Assembly: GCA_030263555.1 (NCBI GenBank)
Contig: SZPE01000012.1
Span: 1-64,000, forward strand
DNA: 64,000 nt
Source: CFX2 sp014338005
GTDB lineage: Bacteria > Chloroflexota > Anaerolineae > Aggregatilineales > Phototrophicaceae
Direction of reading: 5' to 3'
Shown piece by piece: positions 8,067 to 16,690 of this stretch. The notes under the pieces were generated by a model that saw only the letters and a list, made by a program, of their open reading frames with translations, was not told the DNA's origin and did not search any database. Both the position numbers and the translations under genes were made by a program. The first letter of the stretch is position 1; the number at the start of each line of letters is the position of its first letter.

Positions 8067-9068
8067 TTACCTACTGGGCCTGGGGGAAACAGCCTGATCG
8101 AACACAGATTCTATAAACTTATTAAAATCATTTTGGGTCACATTGTCAAAAGTTTTGAACTCGCCCGGAGAGATTTCAAAAAGAATAAGATGGTCAACCA
8201 TCTCCTGTAAATTTTCTGCCTCGCGGCGTGACCAATTCTGGGCAACGATCACAACCACCAGGTAATCCTGAGGGCTTGCGGCACGGGCAGTATTAATCGC
8301 TGACAGAATATCCCGGCTGAATAGATGAGAATGCCCACCGCCTTCAGTTTCGCGGGTTTTAATGGCGATTAGAATACGGCGTATCGCCTCACCCTGTTCA
8401 TCCAGCAAATTGGCGCTGACATCATAACTCTCGTTATGGATAATGACCTGTTTGTCTGGAATTTCAATGCCGCGATAAACACCATATTTTTTATGTCGCT
8501 CGAAATATGACTGGATGGCTACAGCCAGCGCGGTTCGGACAATGACCTCTTTCTCATGCCCCCTGATACTACGTCTTGAACCTTCCAGGCGGTCAATTAT
8601 CGCCTCCCGGACTGCCGCCCAAAAGAAGGTCTTTACGTTTGCGCGATACTGGACGATTAAAGTTGTCAGCACCTCAACCCCAACTTCGAGACGCCTCTTG
8701 CCAGACACTTTTGCAATACGCTGAACTAAAGGGGAAAGCCGTTGTTGAGGCGCATCTCGAATTAGCCAAGAGAAAAAATAGTAACATGCCTTCTGATGAC
8801 TGTAGGTACGCCCGCCACCATCAAACAAAAACGGAATATCAGCGTTTCCTTGAGCCTGATAACACAGGCTGATGGCTGTTTCTATCTCTGCCGCAGTACA
8901 CGTCATAAGCAGGTCATTCAGTGTTAAATTCTTTCCGGTAGATGCCTGGAAGTTCGACTCAACCCACTCATAAAACGGTCTCGCTTGATCTGCCAACCGA
9001 GTCAAGTCCACGAGGCGCGCATGGCTAATATCAACACCAGCGATGATAAGTAAATCCGATTCAGGCAT
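8067..9068 (-). CDS. Putative type II restriction endonuclease
   Basis: Protein of 333 residues from the chosen ATG (MPESDLLIIAG), which lies one base after the acyl-CoA synthetase stop (TAA-G-ATG); a longer version would overlap that gene. No family is recognised with certainty. Support for a nuclease comes from its place directly before a type II methyltransferase and from a possible PD-(D/E)XK-like core: a conserved helix EVIVRTALAVAIQSYFE, then YDVSANLLDEQ and the strand IAIKTRETEGGG. The residue two before that lysine is Ala instead of Asp/Glu, so the metal-binding set is not fully assigned. The C-terminal strand LVVVIVAQNW is also consistent with such a fold. Composition is AT-rich like the methyltransferase. 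Confidence 0.65.
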   Translation of the reverse strand: MPESDLLIIAGVDISHARLVDLTRLADQARPFYEWVESNFQASTGKNLTLNDLLMTCTAAEIETAISLCYQAQGNADIPFLFDGGGRTYSHQKACYYFFSWLIRDAPQQRLSPLVQRIAKVSGKRRLEVGVEVLTTLIVQYRANVKTFFWAAVREAIIDRLEGSRRSIRGHEKEVIVRTALAVAIQSYFERHKKYGVYRGIEIPDKQVIIHNESYDVSANLLDEQGEAIRRILIAIKTRETEGGGHSHLFSRDILSAINTARAASPQDYLVVVIVAQNWSRREAENLQEMVDHLILFEISPGEFKTFDNVTQNDFNKFIESVFDQAVSPRPSR

Positions 9069-9069
9069 C

Positions 9070-11040
9070 TTACACCGTACATACCCGCACCGCCGTTTCG
9101 ACCGTGCCGGTACGTCCATCGCGGTACTTAACCTCGGCGCTCACCAGTACGGCATCCTGACTGCCGTACATGGCGTCGAGCATCGCGCCGTATTTCTGCT
9201 CCAGCGCGCGGCGGCGCAGCTTGCGCGTCCGGGTGAGTTCGGCCTCGTCGGCGTCGAAGGTTTTGTGAAGGATGACAAATTTTTTGATACGCGCCGCCGG
9301 CGGCAGCGTTTCGTTCACGCGCTCGACTTCTTTTTTAATCAGGTCGTACACCTGCGGCTTCTGCGAAAGGTCTACGAAGGTGGTGAAGGAAATGCGGTTT
9401 TTCTCGGCCCAGCGCGCCACGCTCTCGAAGTTGATGTTGATGATGGCCGTCACAAAATGCATGTCGAAGCCGCCGACCGCCATCACATCCTGGATGTAGG
9501 GGCTGAACTTCAGCCGCCCCTCGATGTACTGCGGGCTGAAGCTCTCGCCGTTCGCCAGTTCGATCATATCCGTCACGCGGTCGAGGTAAATCAGGTGGCC
9601 GTCCCGGTCTACATACCCGGCGTCTCCGGTTTTGAAGAAACCGTCCTCGTCAAACGATTCGGCAGTTTTATTATCGTCGCCATAATAACCGGCGAACACT
9701 GCCTGGCTGCGGACGCGGATTTCGTTATTTTCCGCGATTTTGATTTCCACCCCTGGCGCGGGAACGCCGACGGTGGCAAGTTTGACCTCGCCGGGATAGT
9801 GCATGGTCGCCACCTGCATTTCGGTCGAACCATACAGGCTTTTCAGTTCCACGCCCACCGCCCGGAAAAAGCGCAGAATGTCCGGGCTGAGCGCCGCCCC
9901 GGAAGTGATGGCGTCCCGCGCGCGCGTCATGCCGATTTTGTCCCGCAGCGGCCCCAGCACGGCGAACTCTCCTACTGCCCGCAGCAGCCGCAGGTGGGGC
10001 GGAATAGGCCGGCGTTCGTCCTCCAGGTCAATAATCCGGTAGGCGACCGGCAAAAACAGCCGGTACATCAGCCGGTTAATCCACGAGCTGTCGTTGATAC
10101 GCACCTGCATGGTGCGCGCCATGCCTTCCCAGATGCGGCTGGGGAACAGCAGCGTGCTGGGCGCGATCTCGCGGATGTCGTTCTGCACTGTGTCCGGCCC
10201 TTCGGGAAAGTTGACCTGAAAGCCGTACAGCAGGTGCGCGGTCAGCCCCAGGCTTTGTTCGGTGATCCACGCCAGCGGGCTGAACGATACGTAATTGTCG
10301 TTGGGGTGGCGCGGCGCGATGTCCTCAATGTTCCAGTTGGCGTGCAGCAGGTTCTGGTGGCGGATCATCGCGCCTTTCGGCAGGCTGGTCGTGCCGCTGG
10401 TATAGCTGTAAATGGCGATGTCCTCGCCTTTGCCTTCCGCCACCAACTGCTCAAACGCGCCAGGATGCTGCGCCGCATACTGCCGCCCCAGTTCCTCGAC
10501 GGCTTCAAAACTCATCAGCCAGGGGTCTTGATAGTTCCACAGGCCGCGCGCTTCCCAGTAAATCACCTTACGGACGTTCGGCATTTTCTCCCGCAGTTCC
10601 AGGGCTTTATCACACTGCTCCTGGTCGTGCGCCAGCAAAAACACCGAGTCGGAGTTGGTGACAATGTAACCCAGTTCCTGCGGGCTGGCATCGGTGAAGA
10701 TGGCGGTTGTCGTGCCGCCGCCGGCATGGACGGCGATTTCCGCCCAATAAAATTCCGGGTCGTTCTCCCCGATGATGGCGATTTTCTCCCCCCGCTGCAA
10801 CCCCAGGCTCACCAACCCCAGGCAGAAATCATGGACGTGCCTGTAACATTCCTGCCAGGTATATTCCTGCCAGATGCCGTAGCGTTTTTTACGCATGGCG
10901 ATGCGGTCGCCGAACTTCGCCACGCTCCGCAAAAACACTTTTGGCAGCGTATCCATATCAGGCGGCAGCGCGCTGGCCTGAGCGCGTTTGGGGGACGTAT
11001 GAACCACTGCCGTTTTGCCGGGAATTTCCTGCGTTACCAT
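9070..11040 (-). CDS. Long-chain-type acyl-CoA synthetase (AMP-forming)
   Basis: ANL-superfamily ligase of 656 residues that activates a carboxylic acid with ATP and CoA. The phosphate-binding motif is YTSGTTSLPKGAM (about residues 214-226), the adenine motif LYGSTEMQ and the hinge Asp motif FFKTGDAGYVDRDGHLIYLDR; the C-terminal lysine-bearing domain ends KYRDGRTGTVET. The length and the insert resemble FadD15-type enzymes. The start ATG follows the livG stop by one base (TAG-T-ATG), so translation is coupled. Its place inside a Liv-type ABC operon suggests that imported acids are activated at once. The chain length of the substrate is not readable. Confidence 0.92.
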   Translation of the reverse strand: MVTQEIPGKTAVVHTSPKRAQASALPPDMDTLPKVFLRSVAKFGDRIAMRKKRYGIWQEYTWQECYRHVHDFCLGLVSLGLQRGEKIAIIGENDPEFYWAEIAVHAGGGTTTAIFTDASPQELGYIVTNSDSVFLLAHDQEQCDKALELREKMPNVRKVIYWEARGLWNYQDPWLMSFEAVEELGRQYAAQHPGAFEQLVAEGKGEDIAIYSYTSGTTSLPKGAMIRHQNLLHANWNIEDIAPRHPNDNYVSFSPLAWITEQSLGLTAHLLYGFQVNFPEGPDTVQNDIREIAPSTLLFPSRIWEGMARTMQVRINDSSWINRLMYRLFLPVAYRIIDLEDERRPIPPHLRLLRAVGEFAVLGPLRDKIGMTRARDAITSGAALSPDILRFFRAVGVELKSLYGSTEMQVATMHYPGEVKLATVGVPAPGVEIKIAENNEIRVRSQAVFAGYYGDDNKTAESFDEDGFFKTGDAGYVDRDGHLIYLDRVTDMIELANGESFSPQYIEGRLKFSPYIQDVMAVGGFDMHFVTAIININFESVARWAEKNRISFTTFVDLSQKPQVYDLIKKEVERVNETLPPAARIKKFVILHKTFDADEAELTRTRKLRRRALEQKYGAMLDAMYGSQDAVLVSAEVKYRDGRTGTVETAVRVCTV

Positions 11041-11041
11041 A

Positions 11042-11818
11042 CTAACTGACCTGCCCCAGATAAGCTTTAATCACCTGCGGATTTTGTTTGATCGCTTCCG
11101 GCACGCCTTCCGCGATTTTTCGTCCGAAGTCCAGCGCCACCACCCGGTCGGAGATGTCCATCACCAGGCCCATATCGTGTTCGATCAGCACGATAGTCAT
11201 GTTCTGCCGCTCGTGAATATCCAGGATAAAACGCGCCATATCCTCTTTTTCTTCCACGTTCATCCCGGCCATCGGCTCATCCAGCAGCAGCAGCGTCGGC
11301 TCCAGCGCCAGCGCCCGCCCCAGTTCGACCCGCTTCCGCAGCCCGTAGCTCAGGTTGCCGACGATGGTCTTGCGGATGGCCTCCATCTCCAGGAAATCAA
11401 TAATCTCCTCGACGGCGCGGCGGTGTTCGATTTCATCCCGGCGGGCCGGCCCCCAGAACAGCGCCCCGGTTAGCATATTCGACTTCATGTGAATATGCCG
11501 GGCGGCCATCAGGTTATCGAGGGTGGTCATGTTGGTGTAAAGCGCGATGTTCTGGAATGTGCGGGAAATGCCGAGTTTGGCGCGTTGGTAGGGTGGCAGG
11601 CTAGAAATGTCTCGTCCCTCGAAGATGATCGAGCCTTGCTGGGGGTGGTAAAAACCGGTGATGCTGTTGATGAGGCTGGTTTTACCCGCGCCGTTCGGGC
11701 CGATCACCGCCAGGATTTCCCCCTGGAGGACGGTGAATTCCACCTCGTGCAGCGCGTTGATGCCCCCAAAACTCAAAGAAATTTTATGAACGTGCAGTTT
11801 GGGCGGCGCATGATCCAT
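11042..11818 (-). CDS. livG: LivG-type ABC transporter ATP-binding protein
   Basis: First gene of the long minus-strand operon. ATPase of 258 residues with Walker A GPNGAGKTS, the LivG-type NSITGFYHPQQGSI segment, a signature region written LSYGLRKRVELGRAL (LivG proteins use this form), Walker B LLLLDEPMAGMN and the switch His in IEHDMGL. It would pair with LivF on the cytoplasmic face of LivH/LivM. The 140 bp before it are AT-rich and probably hold the operon promoter, but no clean pair of boxes was found. Confidence 0.94.
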   Translation of the reverse strand: MDHAPPKLHVHKISLSFGGINALHEVEFTVLQGEILAVIGPNGAGKTSLINSITGFYHPQQGSIIFEGRDISSLPPYQRAKLGISRTFQNIALYTNMTTLDNLMAARHIHMKSNMLTGALFWGPARRDEIEHRRAVEEIIDFLEMEAIRKTIVGNLSYGLRKRVELGRALALEPTLLLLDEPMAGMNVEEKEDMARFILDIHERQNMTIVLIEHDMGLVMDISDRVVALDFGRKIAEGVPEAIKQNPQVIKAYLGQVS

Positions 11819-11927
11819 ACTTCTGGCTGTCCTAAAAATTATCTTTAGAAACCTAATATTACAGTTAGGGACATTCTAAACCATACCCCGCCCGCACGCA
11901 AGCCGGGTTATTAAGGAATGATGAGAA

Positions 11928-11956
11928 TCGCGCCGCCGACTTTTACGCCGGCGCGA
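11928..11956 (-). terminator. Hairpin just after the lipase gene
   Basis: A perfect 8-bp stem (TCGCGCCG / CGGCGCGA) with a loop of 13 bases begins 3 bp after the lipase stop codon in the direction of transcription. No T-run follows, so it is either a weak terminator or an mRNA 3'-end stabiliser. Confidence 0.4.
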
Positions 11957-11959
11957 TGG

Positions 11960-12814
11960 TCACACCCGCGCGTCCAGCCAGGCCGCCACGTCCGCCAGCA
12001 CTTCTACCTGTTCCGGCTCGTTGTGGATTTCGTGATACAGCCCCGGATAGATTTTGAGCGTTTTGTCGGCAGACTGCGCCTCCCGGTAAACCTGTTCACT
12101 GCCGGAAGGCGGCGCGATGCGGTCGGCGCCGCCGTGCAGCAGCAGAAGCGGCAGCCGCAGCCGGGGTAAATCCTGGCTCAAACGCCCGACGGCTTTTTGA
12201 TAACCCACCGCCATGCCCACCCGCACCGGCTGGTTGACCACCAGCGGGTCAGCATTATAGGCCGCGACGACAGCGGCATCGCGGGAAATCGCGTTGAGGT
12301 CGAGCTTGATGAGTTTGAGGCGCGGCGCGACGGCGTTCAGCAGGCTGCCCACCCGGATGACCAGCGGCGCAATTGTGTCCTCGACGCGGACGGGCGAGCC
12401 GGATGAAATCAGCCCGGCCATTTCGTCCTGGTAACGCACCGCGAAGCTGGTCGCCAGGAACGACCCCATACTGTGGCCGTAAACAAAGATTTTTTTGCCG
12501 GGATGTGCTGCCTTCACCCGGTCAAAAAACTGCTTGAGATCATCCACCGCGCGGTCAAAATCGGGGATATACACGCGCGGCTCGCCCTGGCTGCGGCCAT
12601 GCGTGCGATGGTCGAGGCCGTAGACCGCGCTGCCGCGCTCGACCAGAAAGGCCGCCACATGCGTATAACGCCCGATATGTTCCGCGATGCCGTGAACGAT
12701 CAGAACAACCGCTTTCGGGTCGGCATCGGGCAGCCAGCCCTGGGTGTGGAGTGTCAGGCCGTCGGCGGTTTGAAGGGTATCGGTGATGGTTTTCAAAGCC
12801 GGTTTCTCTTTCAT
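11960..12814 (-). CDS. Alpha/beta-hydrolase, monoacylglycerol-lipase family
   Basis: Serine hydrolase of about 284 residues. Oxyanion motif VHGIAEHIGRY, nucleophile elbow GHSMG (Ser115 from the chosen ATG), acid region HGGADRIAPP and catalytic histidine in YPGLYHEIHNE match the monoglyceride lipase / lysophospholipase group (Hydrolase_4). No signal peptide, so cytoplasmic. An alternative TTG start eight codons upstream would add a hydrophobic stub; the ATG giving MKEKPALKT is preferred. Probably a single-gene unit between the liv operon and hsp20. Likely substrates are monoacylglycerols or lysolipids. Confidence 0.87.
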   Translation of the reverse strand: MKEKPALKTITDTLQTADGLTLHTQGWLPDADPKAVVLIVHGIAEHIGRYTHVAAFLVERGSAVYGLDHRTHGRSQGEPRVYIPDFDRAVDDLKQFFDRVKAAHPGKKIFVYGHSMGSFLATSFAVRYQDEMAGLISSGSPVRVEDTIAPLVIRVGSLLNAVAPRLKLIKLDLNAISRDAAVVAAYNADPLVVNQPVRVGMAVGYQKAVGRLSQDLPRLRLPLLLLHGGADRIAPPSGSEQVYREAQSADKTLKIYPGLYHEIHNEPEQVEVLADVAAWLDARV

Positions 12815-12861
12815 AAAGATGAAAATATTCACCGGCAAGTGTACCGCGAAAAATGTCCAAC

Positions 12862-12892
12862 ATAAAAACGGGCGACCGGTTGGCGGTCGCCC
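12862..12892 (-). terminator. Rho-independent terminator of hsp20
   Basis: On the minus strand a perfect 9-bp GC-rich stem (GGGCGACCG / CGGTCGCCC, loop of 5) is followed by GTTTTTATG. It lies 30 bp after the hsp20 stop, the classic intrinsic terminator layout. Confidence 0.8.
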
Positions 12893-12921
12893 TGTACTTT
12901 ACGCTGATGTCGGCAGGAAGA

Positions 12922-13389
12922 TTAGTTCTTGCTGCTGCCGGCTTTCACCGGGATCAGGCGCGGCTGGGCTTCTTCGGCTTTGGGCAGCGTCAGCGTCAGC
13001 ACGCCGTCCTGGAAGCTGGCTTCAACATTCGCCACGTTCACCGGCTGCGGCAGCCGCACGCTGCGGCTGAACTTGCCATAGCGGCGCTCTTGCAGCAGCA
13101 CGCGCTGGCCTTCCTTCTGGACGGTCTGCTCCGGGATTTCGGCCTCGATGAGCAGGGCACCATCCTGGAACTTGACGTTGATGTGTTCCGCCGTCACGCC
13201 GGGCAGGTCGGTGGTCACGGTGTAGTCGGTGTCGGTTTCGTGGATGTCCAGCGCCAGGTTGAAAGCGCCCAAGCCGGTTTCGCCCCAGCTGGGGCCAAGG
13301 CCGCGCCAGGTTTCGTTAAACATGCGATCCATCATATTCTGCATGGCGGCCATTTCACGAAACGGGTTCCAACGAACGATTGTACTCAT
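12922..13389 (-). CDS. Hsp20 / alpha-crystallin small heat-shock protein
   Basis: Small ATP-independent chaperone of 155 residues. The N-terminal WNPFREMAAMQNMMDRMF is typical of bacterial class A Hsp20; the alpha-crystallin beta-sandwich runs from about residue 45 to 140 with the GVLTLTLPKAEE signature, and the I-x-I-like tail PRLIPVKAG follows. The start is supported by GAGAGGGAG just upstream. A CIRCE element (TTAGCACTC-N9-GAGTGCTAA) was searched for in the 215-bp upstream gap and not seen, so HrcA control is not supported. Transcription ends at the hairpin at 12862-12892. Confidence 0.96.
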   Translation of the reverse strand: MSTIVRWNPFREMAAMQNMMDRMFNETWRGLGPSWGETGLGAFNLALDIHETDTDYTVTTDLPGVTAEHINVKFQDGALLIEAEIPEQTVQKEGQRVLLQERRYGKFSRSVRLPQPVNVANVEASFQDGVLTLTLPKAEEAQPRLIPVKAGSSKN

Positions 13390-13604
13390 GTTGATCTCCC
13401 TCTCATCAACTCATCTCTTCAAATTGATGCCTACAGAATAGGACAGGAACGTATGAAAAATTTAAACGCTGCGTAAAAAATATGTAGGAGAAGGCCAGAA
13501 AACTACACCGCACCGGGCTGTGGCCGGCGGCCAGCGATTTTCCGTTGTATCATGGGCGTTGGAGGGTTAGAATCGCGGCCTGAGAAACAGCGGAGTGAAC
13601 CGGT

Positions 13605-16547
13605 TTGACCTCAACCGCCCAGATCATTCGTAAGCGGCGCAGCCGGCGGGCGCGCCGGTTGGCGGCCCGCGCGCAGGGGCGCGTTTCGCTGCTGGCTTTC
13701 GGCCTGGTGGCGCTGCTGCTGGTGGTCGTGCCGCTGGGCGTGACGCTCGGCGGCGCAGTGCTGATTTACGCGCGCGCCGTGCGCGACCTGCCGCAGCCGC
13801 AGGAAAGCCTGTCGCTCGGCCCGGCTTCCGGCCCGACCGAACTTTACGACCGCTCCGGCGGCACGCTGCTGCTGGCCGCCCGCGATCCGCTGGAAAGCAG
13901 CCCCTCCTGGACGCCGCTGTCCAGCCTGCCGCCCTACGTGGCCCAGGCCACTCTCACCGCCGAAGACCCGGATTTTCTGGAGGCGTCCGGTTTCGGTTTC
14001 GTGCAGACCTTCGGCAAACTGTGGCGTAATATCATACTCGGCCCGCTGCCGCCGGATGCCACCCTGACCGGGCGGCTGGTGCGGAACGTCATCGCGCCGC
14101 TGCCGGAGCGCGTCGGCGTGGACGACATCGGGCGCGAGATCGCCCTGGTGGCGGAAATTCACCGCCGCTACACGCCGCAGGAAATCCTCGAATGGCACCT
14201 CAACACCAACTATTACGGCAGCGACGCCTACGGCATCGAAGCCGCCGCCCGCGTTTACCTGGGCAAAAGCGCGGCGCAGCTAACGCTGGACGAAGCCGCG
14301 CTGCTGGCGGCCATCCCGCTCGCGCCGCAGTACAACCCGTTCGATAACGAAACGGCGGCGCGCGGACGCCAGCTTGACCTGCTGCGCGCCATGCGGTCGG
14401 CGGAACAGATCAATGGCGACCAGTTCGAGTCCGCCGCCGCCACACTCACGCGGCTGCAAGCCGGCGTGGACGCCTCGCTGAGGGTCGCGCCGGAATTCGC
14501 GGCTTATGCCCGGCGGCAGGCCGAAACCATCCTGGACGACCTGGGGCGCGACGGCGCGCGGCTGGTGGCGCAGGGCGGCCTGCGTATCACCACCACGCTC
14601 GATCTCGACCTGTATTATCAGGCCGAATGCGCTTTGCGGACGCATCTGGCGCGGCTGAACAGCCAGGCGGTTTCGCCGCTGGCGCTGGACGGCCAGCCCT
14701 GCCAAAGCGCCGCCTACCTGCCGCAAACGCTGCCGGTCGAGTCGCCGCCGGAGGCCGGGGCGCTGGTGATTCTGGACGTGGCGACCGGTGAACTGAAGGC
14801 GCTGGTGGGCGCGGCTGCGGCACTGGCTTATGCGCCGGGGCCGACTTTACAGCCGTTCGTCTATTTCGAGGCGTTTCGCAGCGGCCTGTACACCCCGGCC
14901 ACGATGGTGCTGGACATCCCTCATACCTTCCCCGGCGCGGCGGAAGGGCTGATCTACACGCCGCAGAACCCGGACGGGCGCTTTCGCGGGCCGCTCAACC
15001 TGCGCGACGCCATGAGCGCCGGGCTGCTGCCCCCGGCGGCGCAGGTCGCCCGCAGCCAGGGACTTGATAATATTTTGCGGATCGCCCACCGCATCGGCCT
15101 CAACAGCCTGGGCGAAGATGGCCGCTACGACCTGTCGCTGCTGGAACGCGGCGGGCAGGTTTCGGTGCTGGATATGACCTACGCTTATTCGGTGTTCGCC
15201 GCCCTGGGCGACATGCGCGGCATCCCGGTCGAGCCGATTGGGCGCGGCTTCCGCCAGCGCAGCCCGGTCGCCGTCCTCAAAATCGAAGATGCGGCGGGCA
15301 GTCTGCTGTGGGAATATACGCCGGAGATGGCCGAACTTAACCGGGTGGGTGTTTTTCCGCCCGGCATCGGCTACCTCATCAACGACGTGCTGGCCGACAG
15401 CACCACCCGCCAGCGTACCCTGGGCGAAGGCAACAGCGTGGAACTTAACCGCCCTGCTGCCATCGTGGGCGGGATGGCGGGCGACGATACCGGCAGTTGG
15501 GCAGTCGGTTATACGCCGCAGCTAACCGCCGGGCTGCACCTGGAGCGCGGCGACGGCGCGCCGATGACGCTGGACGACCTGGGGCTGCTGGGCGCGCCGA
15601 CCGTGTGGCGGGCGGTGATGGCTTATGCCCATGACCGCGACGCGCTGCCACCCGTTGAATGGCCGCGCCCGGCGGACATCGTGGAACAGGCCGTGTGCGT
15701 GCGTTCCGGCCTGCTGCCCAGCGATGCCTGCCCCCTGCGTAATGAAATTTTCCTGGCACAGTTCGTCCCGGCGCAGACCGATACCTACTGGCAGACCGTC
15801 CAGCTTAACAGCCAGACCGGCCAGCGTGCCACTGCCAGCACCCCCGCCGAACTGCGGAGCGATACGCTCTTTTTCATCCCCCCGCCGGAAGCCGCCGACT
15901 GGTGGCGCGCCAATAATATGCCCCTGCCCCCCGACGAGTACGATACCGTCAGCCGCCCGGAACTGTTCAGTTCGGTGCAGATTTTGCAGCCGCAGCCGTT
16001 CGCTTACGTCGGCGGCCTGGTGGATATTCGCGGCACACTCGACCCGACCGATTTGCAGTTTTACCAGCTTGCCTACGGCCAGGGGCCGAACCCCGCCGAA
16101 TGGATTCAGATCGGCGAGCGGCAGACGACCTTCCAGCGCGGGGCCAGCCTGGGGCAGTGGAACACCGCCGGCCTGAGCGGGCTGTATAACATCCTGCTTA
16201 CGGTCGTCCGGGGCGACAATACCCGCGAATCGCGCAGCGTGCCGGTGACGGTGGACAATACACCGCCGGTCGTCACCCTCAGCGCAGGCGAAGCCAACCG
16301 CGTTTACCGCTGGCCGGTGGATACCACCGTGACGCTGACCGCCGATGCCCAGGACGATTATGCCATCAGCCGGGTGGAGTTTTACCACCAGAACCAGCTC
16401 CTCGGCGCGGACGAAAGCTGGCCTTACGGCTTCGAGTGGGACATCACCCGCACCGGCATCGAGCTGTTCCGTGCCGTTGTTTACGACGCGGTAGGCAACC
16501 AGGCCAGCAGCGAAATCACGGTCGAAATCGTGCGGGCCGTTCCTTGA
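13605..16547 (+). CDS. Class A PBP homologue with degenerate transpeptidase site
   Basis: Membrane-anchored peptidoglycan glycosyltransferase of 980 residues starting at TTG. One TM helix (about 28-57) is followed by a GT51 domain (about 105-250) with the catalytic acid region LTAEDPDFL (Glu120) and the typical ILEWHLNTNYYGSDAYGIEAAA run. The transpeptidase domain (about 385-640) keeps the fold but not the chemistry: where SxxK should be the sequence is GPTLQP (412-417), SxN is replaced around SAGLLPP (471-477) and KTG by GGMAG (622-626). A C-terminal Ig-like region with VRGDNTRESRSVPVTVDNTPP follows. It probably polymerises glycan strands without cross-linking them. Motif 2 of GT51 (usually STITQQ) is also altered to ATLTGR, so glycosyltransferase activity is likely but not certain. 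Confidence 0.9.
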   Translation: MTSTAQIIRKRRSRRARRLAARAQGRVSLLAFGLVALLLVVVPLGVTLGGAVLIYARAVRDLPQPQESLSLGPASGPTELYDRSGGTLLLAARDPLESSPSWTPLSSLPPYVAQATLTAEDPDFLEASGFGFVQTFGKLWRNIILGPLPPDATLTGRLVRNVIAPLPERVGVDDIGREIALVAEIHRRYTPQEILEWHLNTNYYGSDAYGIEAAARVYLGKSAAQLTLDEAALLAAIPLAPQYNPFDNETAARGRQLDLLRAMRSAEQINGDQFESAAATLTRLQAGVDASLRVAPEFAAYARRQAETILDDLGRDGARLVAQGGLRITTTLDLDLYYQAECALRTHLARLNSQAVSPLALDGQPCQSAAYLPQTLPVESPPEAGALVILDVATGELKALVGAAAALAYAPGPTLQPFVYFEAFRSGLYTPATMVLDIPHTFPGAAEGLIYTPQNPDGRFRGPLNLRDAMSAGLLPPAAQVARSQGLDNILRIAHRIGLNSLGEDGRYDLSLLERGGQVSVLDMTYAYSVFAALGDMRGIPVEPIGRGFRQRSPVAVLKIEDAAGSLLWEYTPEMAELNRVGVFPPGIGYLINDVLADSTTRQRTLGEGNSVELNRPAAIVGGMAGDDTGSWAVGYTPQLTAGLHLERGDGAPMTLDDLGLLGAPTVWRAVMAYAHDRDALPPVEWPRPADIVEQAVCVRSGLLPSDACPLRNEIFLAQFVPAQTDTYWQTVQLNSQTGQRATASTPAELRSDTLFFIPPPEAADWWRANNMPLPPDEYDTVSRPELFSSVQILQPQPFAYVGGLVDIRGTLDPTDLQFYQLAYGQGPNPAEWIQIGERQTTFQRGASLGQWNTAGLSGLYNILLTVVRGDNTRESRSVPVTVDNTPPVVTLSAGEANRVYRWPVDTTVTLTADAQDDYAISRVEFYHQNQLLGADESWPYGFEWDITRTGIELFRAVVYDAVGNQASSEITVEIVRAVP

Positions 16548-16572
16548 CATACTAGAACTTTTGTTCTATCAT
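16544..16572 (+). promoter_or_regulatory. Promoter TTGACA-N17-TATCAT with LexA-like box in the spacer
   Basis: A consensus -35 (16544-16549) and near-consensus -10 (16567-16572) lie 17 bp apart. Between them at 16553-16568 is the palindrome TAGAACTTTTGTTCTA, which contains GAAC-N4-GTTC, the SOS (LexA) box of Gram-positive-type LexA proteins. A repressor here would block the polymerase. The promoter starts within the last codons of the PBP gene and points to the lytic transglycosylase, with a leader of about 110 bases. The LexA assignment for this organism is inferred. Confidence 0.55.
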
Positions 16573-16662
16573 CAATCTCATCTCGACTAACAATCCACGT
16601 AGAAACACGTTAGGGTTTCGTTTCGGCTGGCATATTCGTTCAATTCCTTGTTGTACAATTGA

Positions 16663-16680
16663 TTGGCAATGTTTTGCCAA
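16663..16680 (+). promoter_or_regulatory. TTGGCAA/TTGCCAA inverted repeat at the transglycosylase RBS
   Basis: A perfect 7-bp inverted repeat with a TGTT loop sits directly before CGGAGAG and the start ATG. As RNA it would form a small stem next to the ribosome-binding site and could tune translation; as DNA it could be an operator. A TACAAT hexamer lies 3 bp upstream. Confidence 0.4.
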
Positions 16681-16690
16681 CGGAGAGTGT

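Noticed and set aside
9043..11049. Very long open frame (668 codons) on the plus strand across the acyl-CoA synthetase
   Set aside because: It is antisense to a gene with complete ANL-family motifs, has the His/Gln/Arg-rich composition of a high-GC shadow frame and no known domain.
13390..13604. CIRCE element for hsp20
   Set aside because: The 215-bp upstream gap has no TTAGCACTC-N9-GAGTGCTAA sequence or a close variant.
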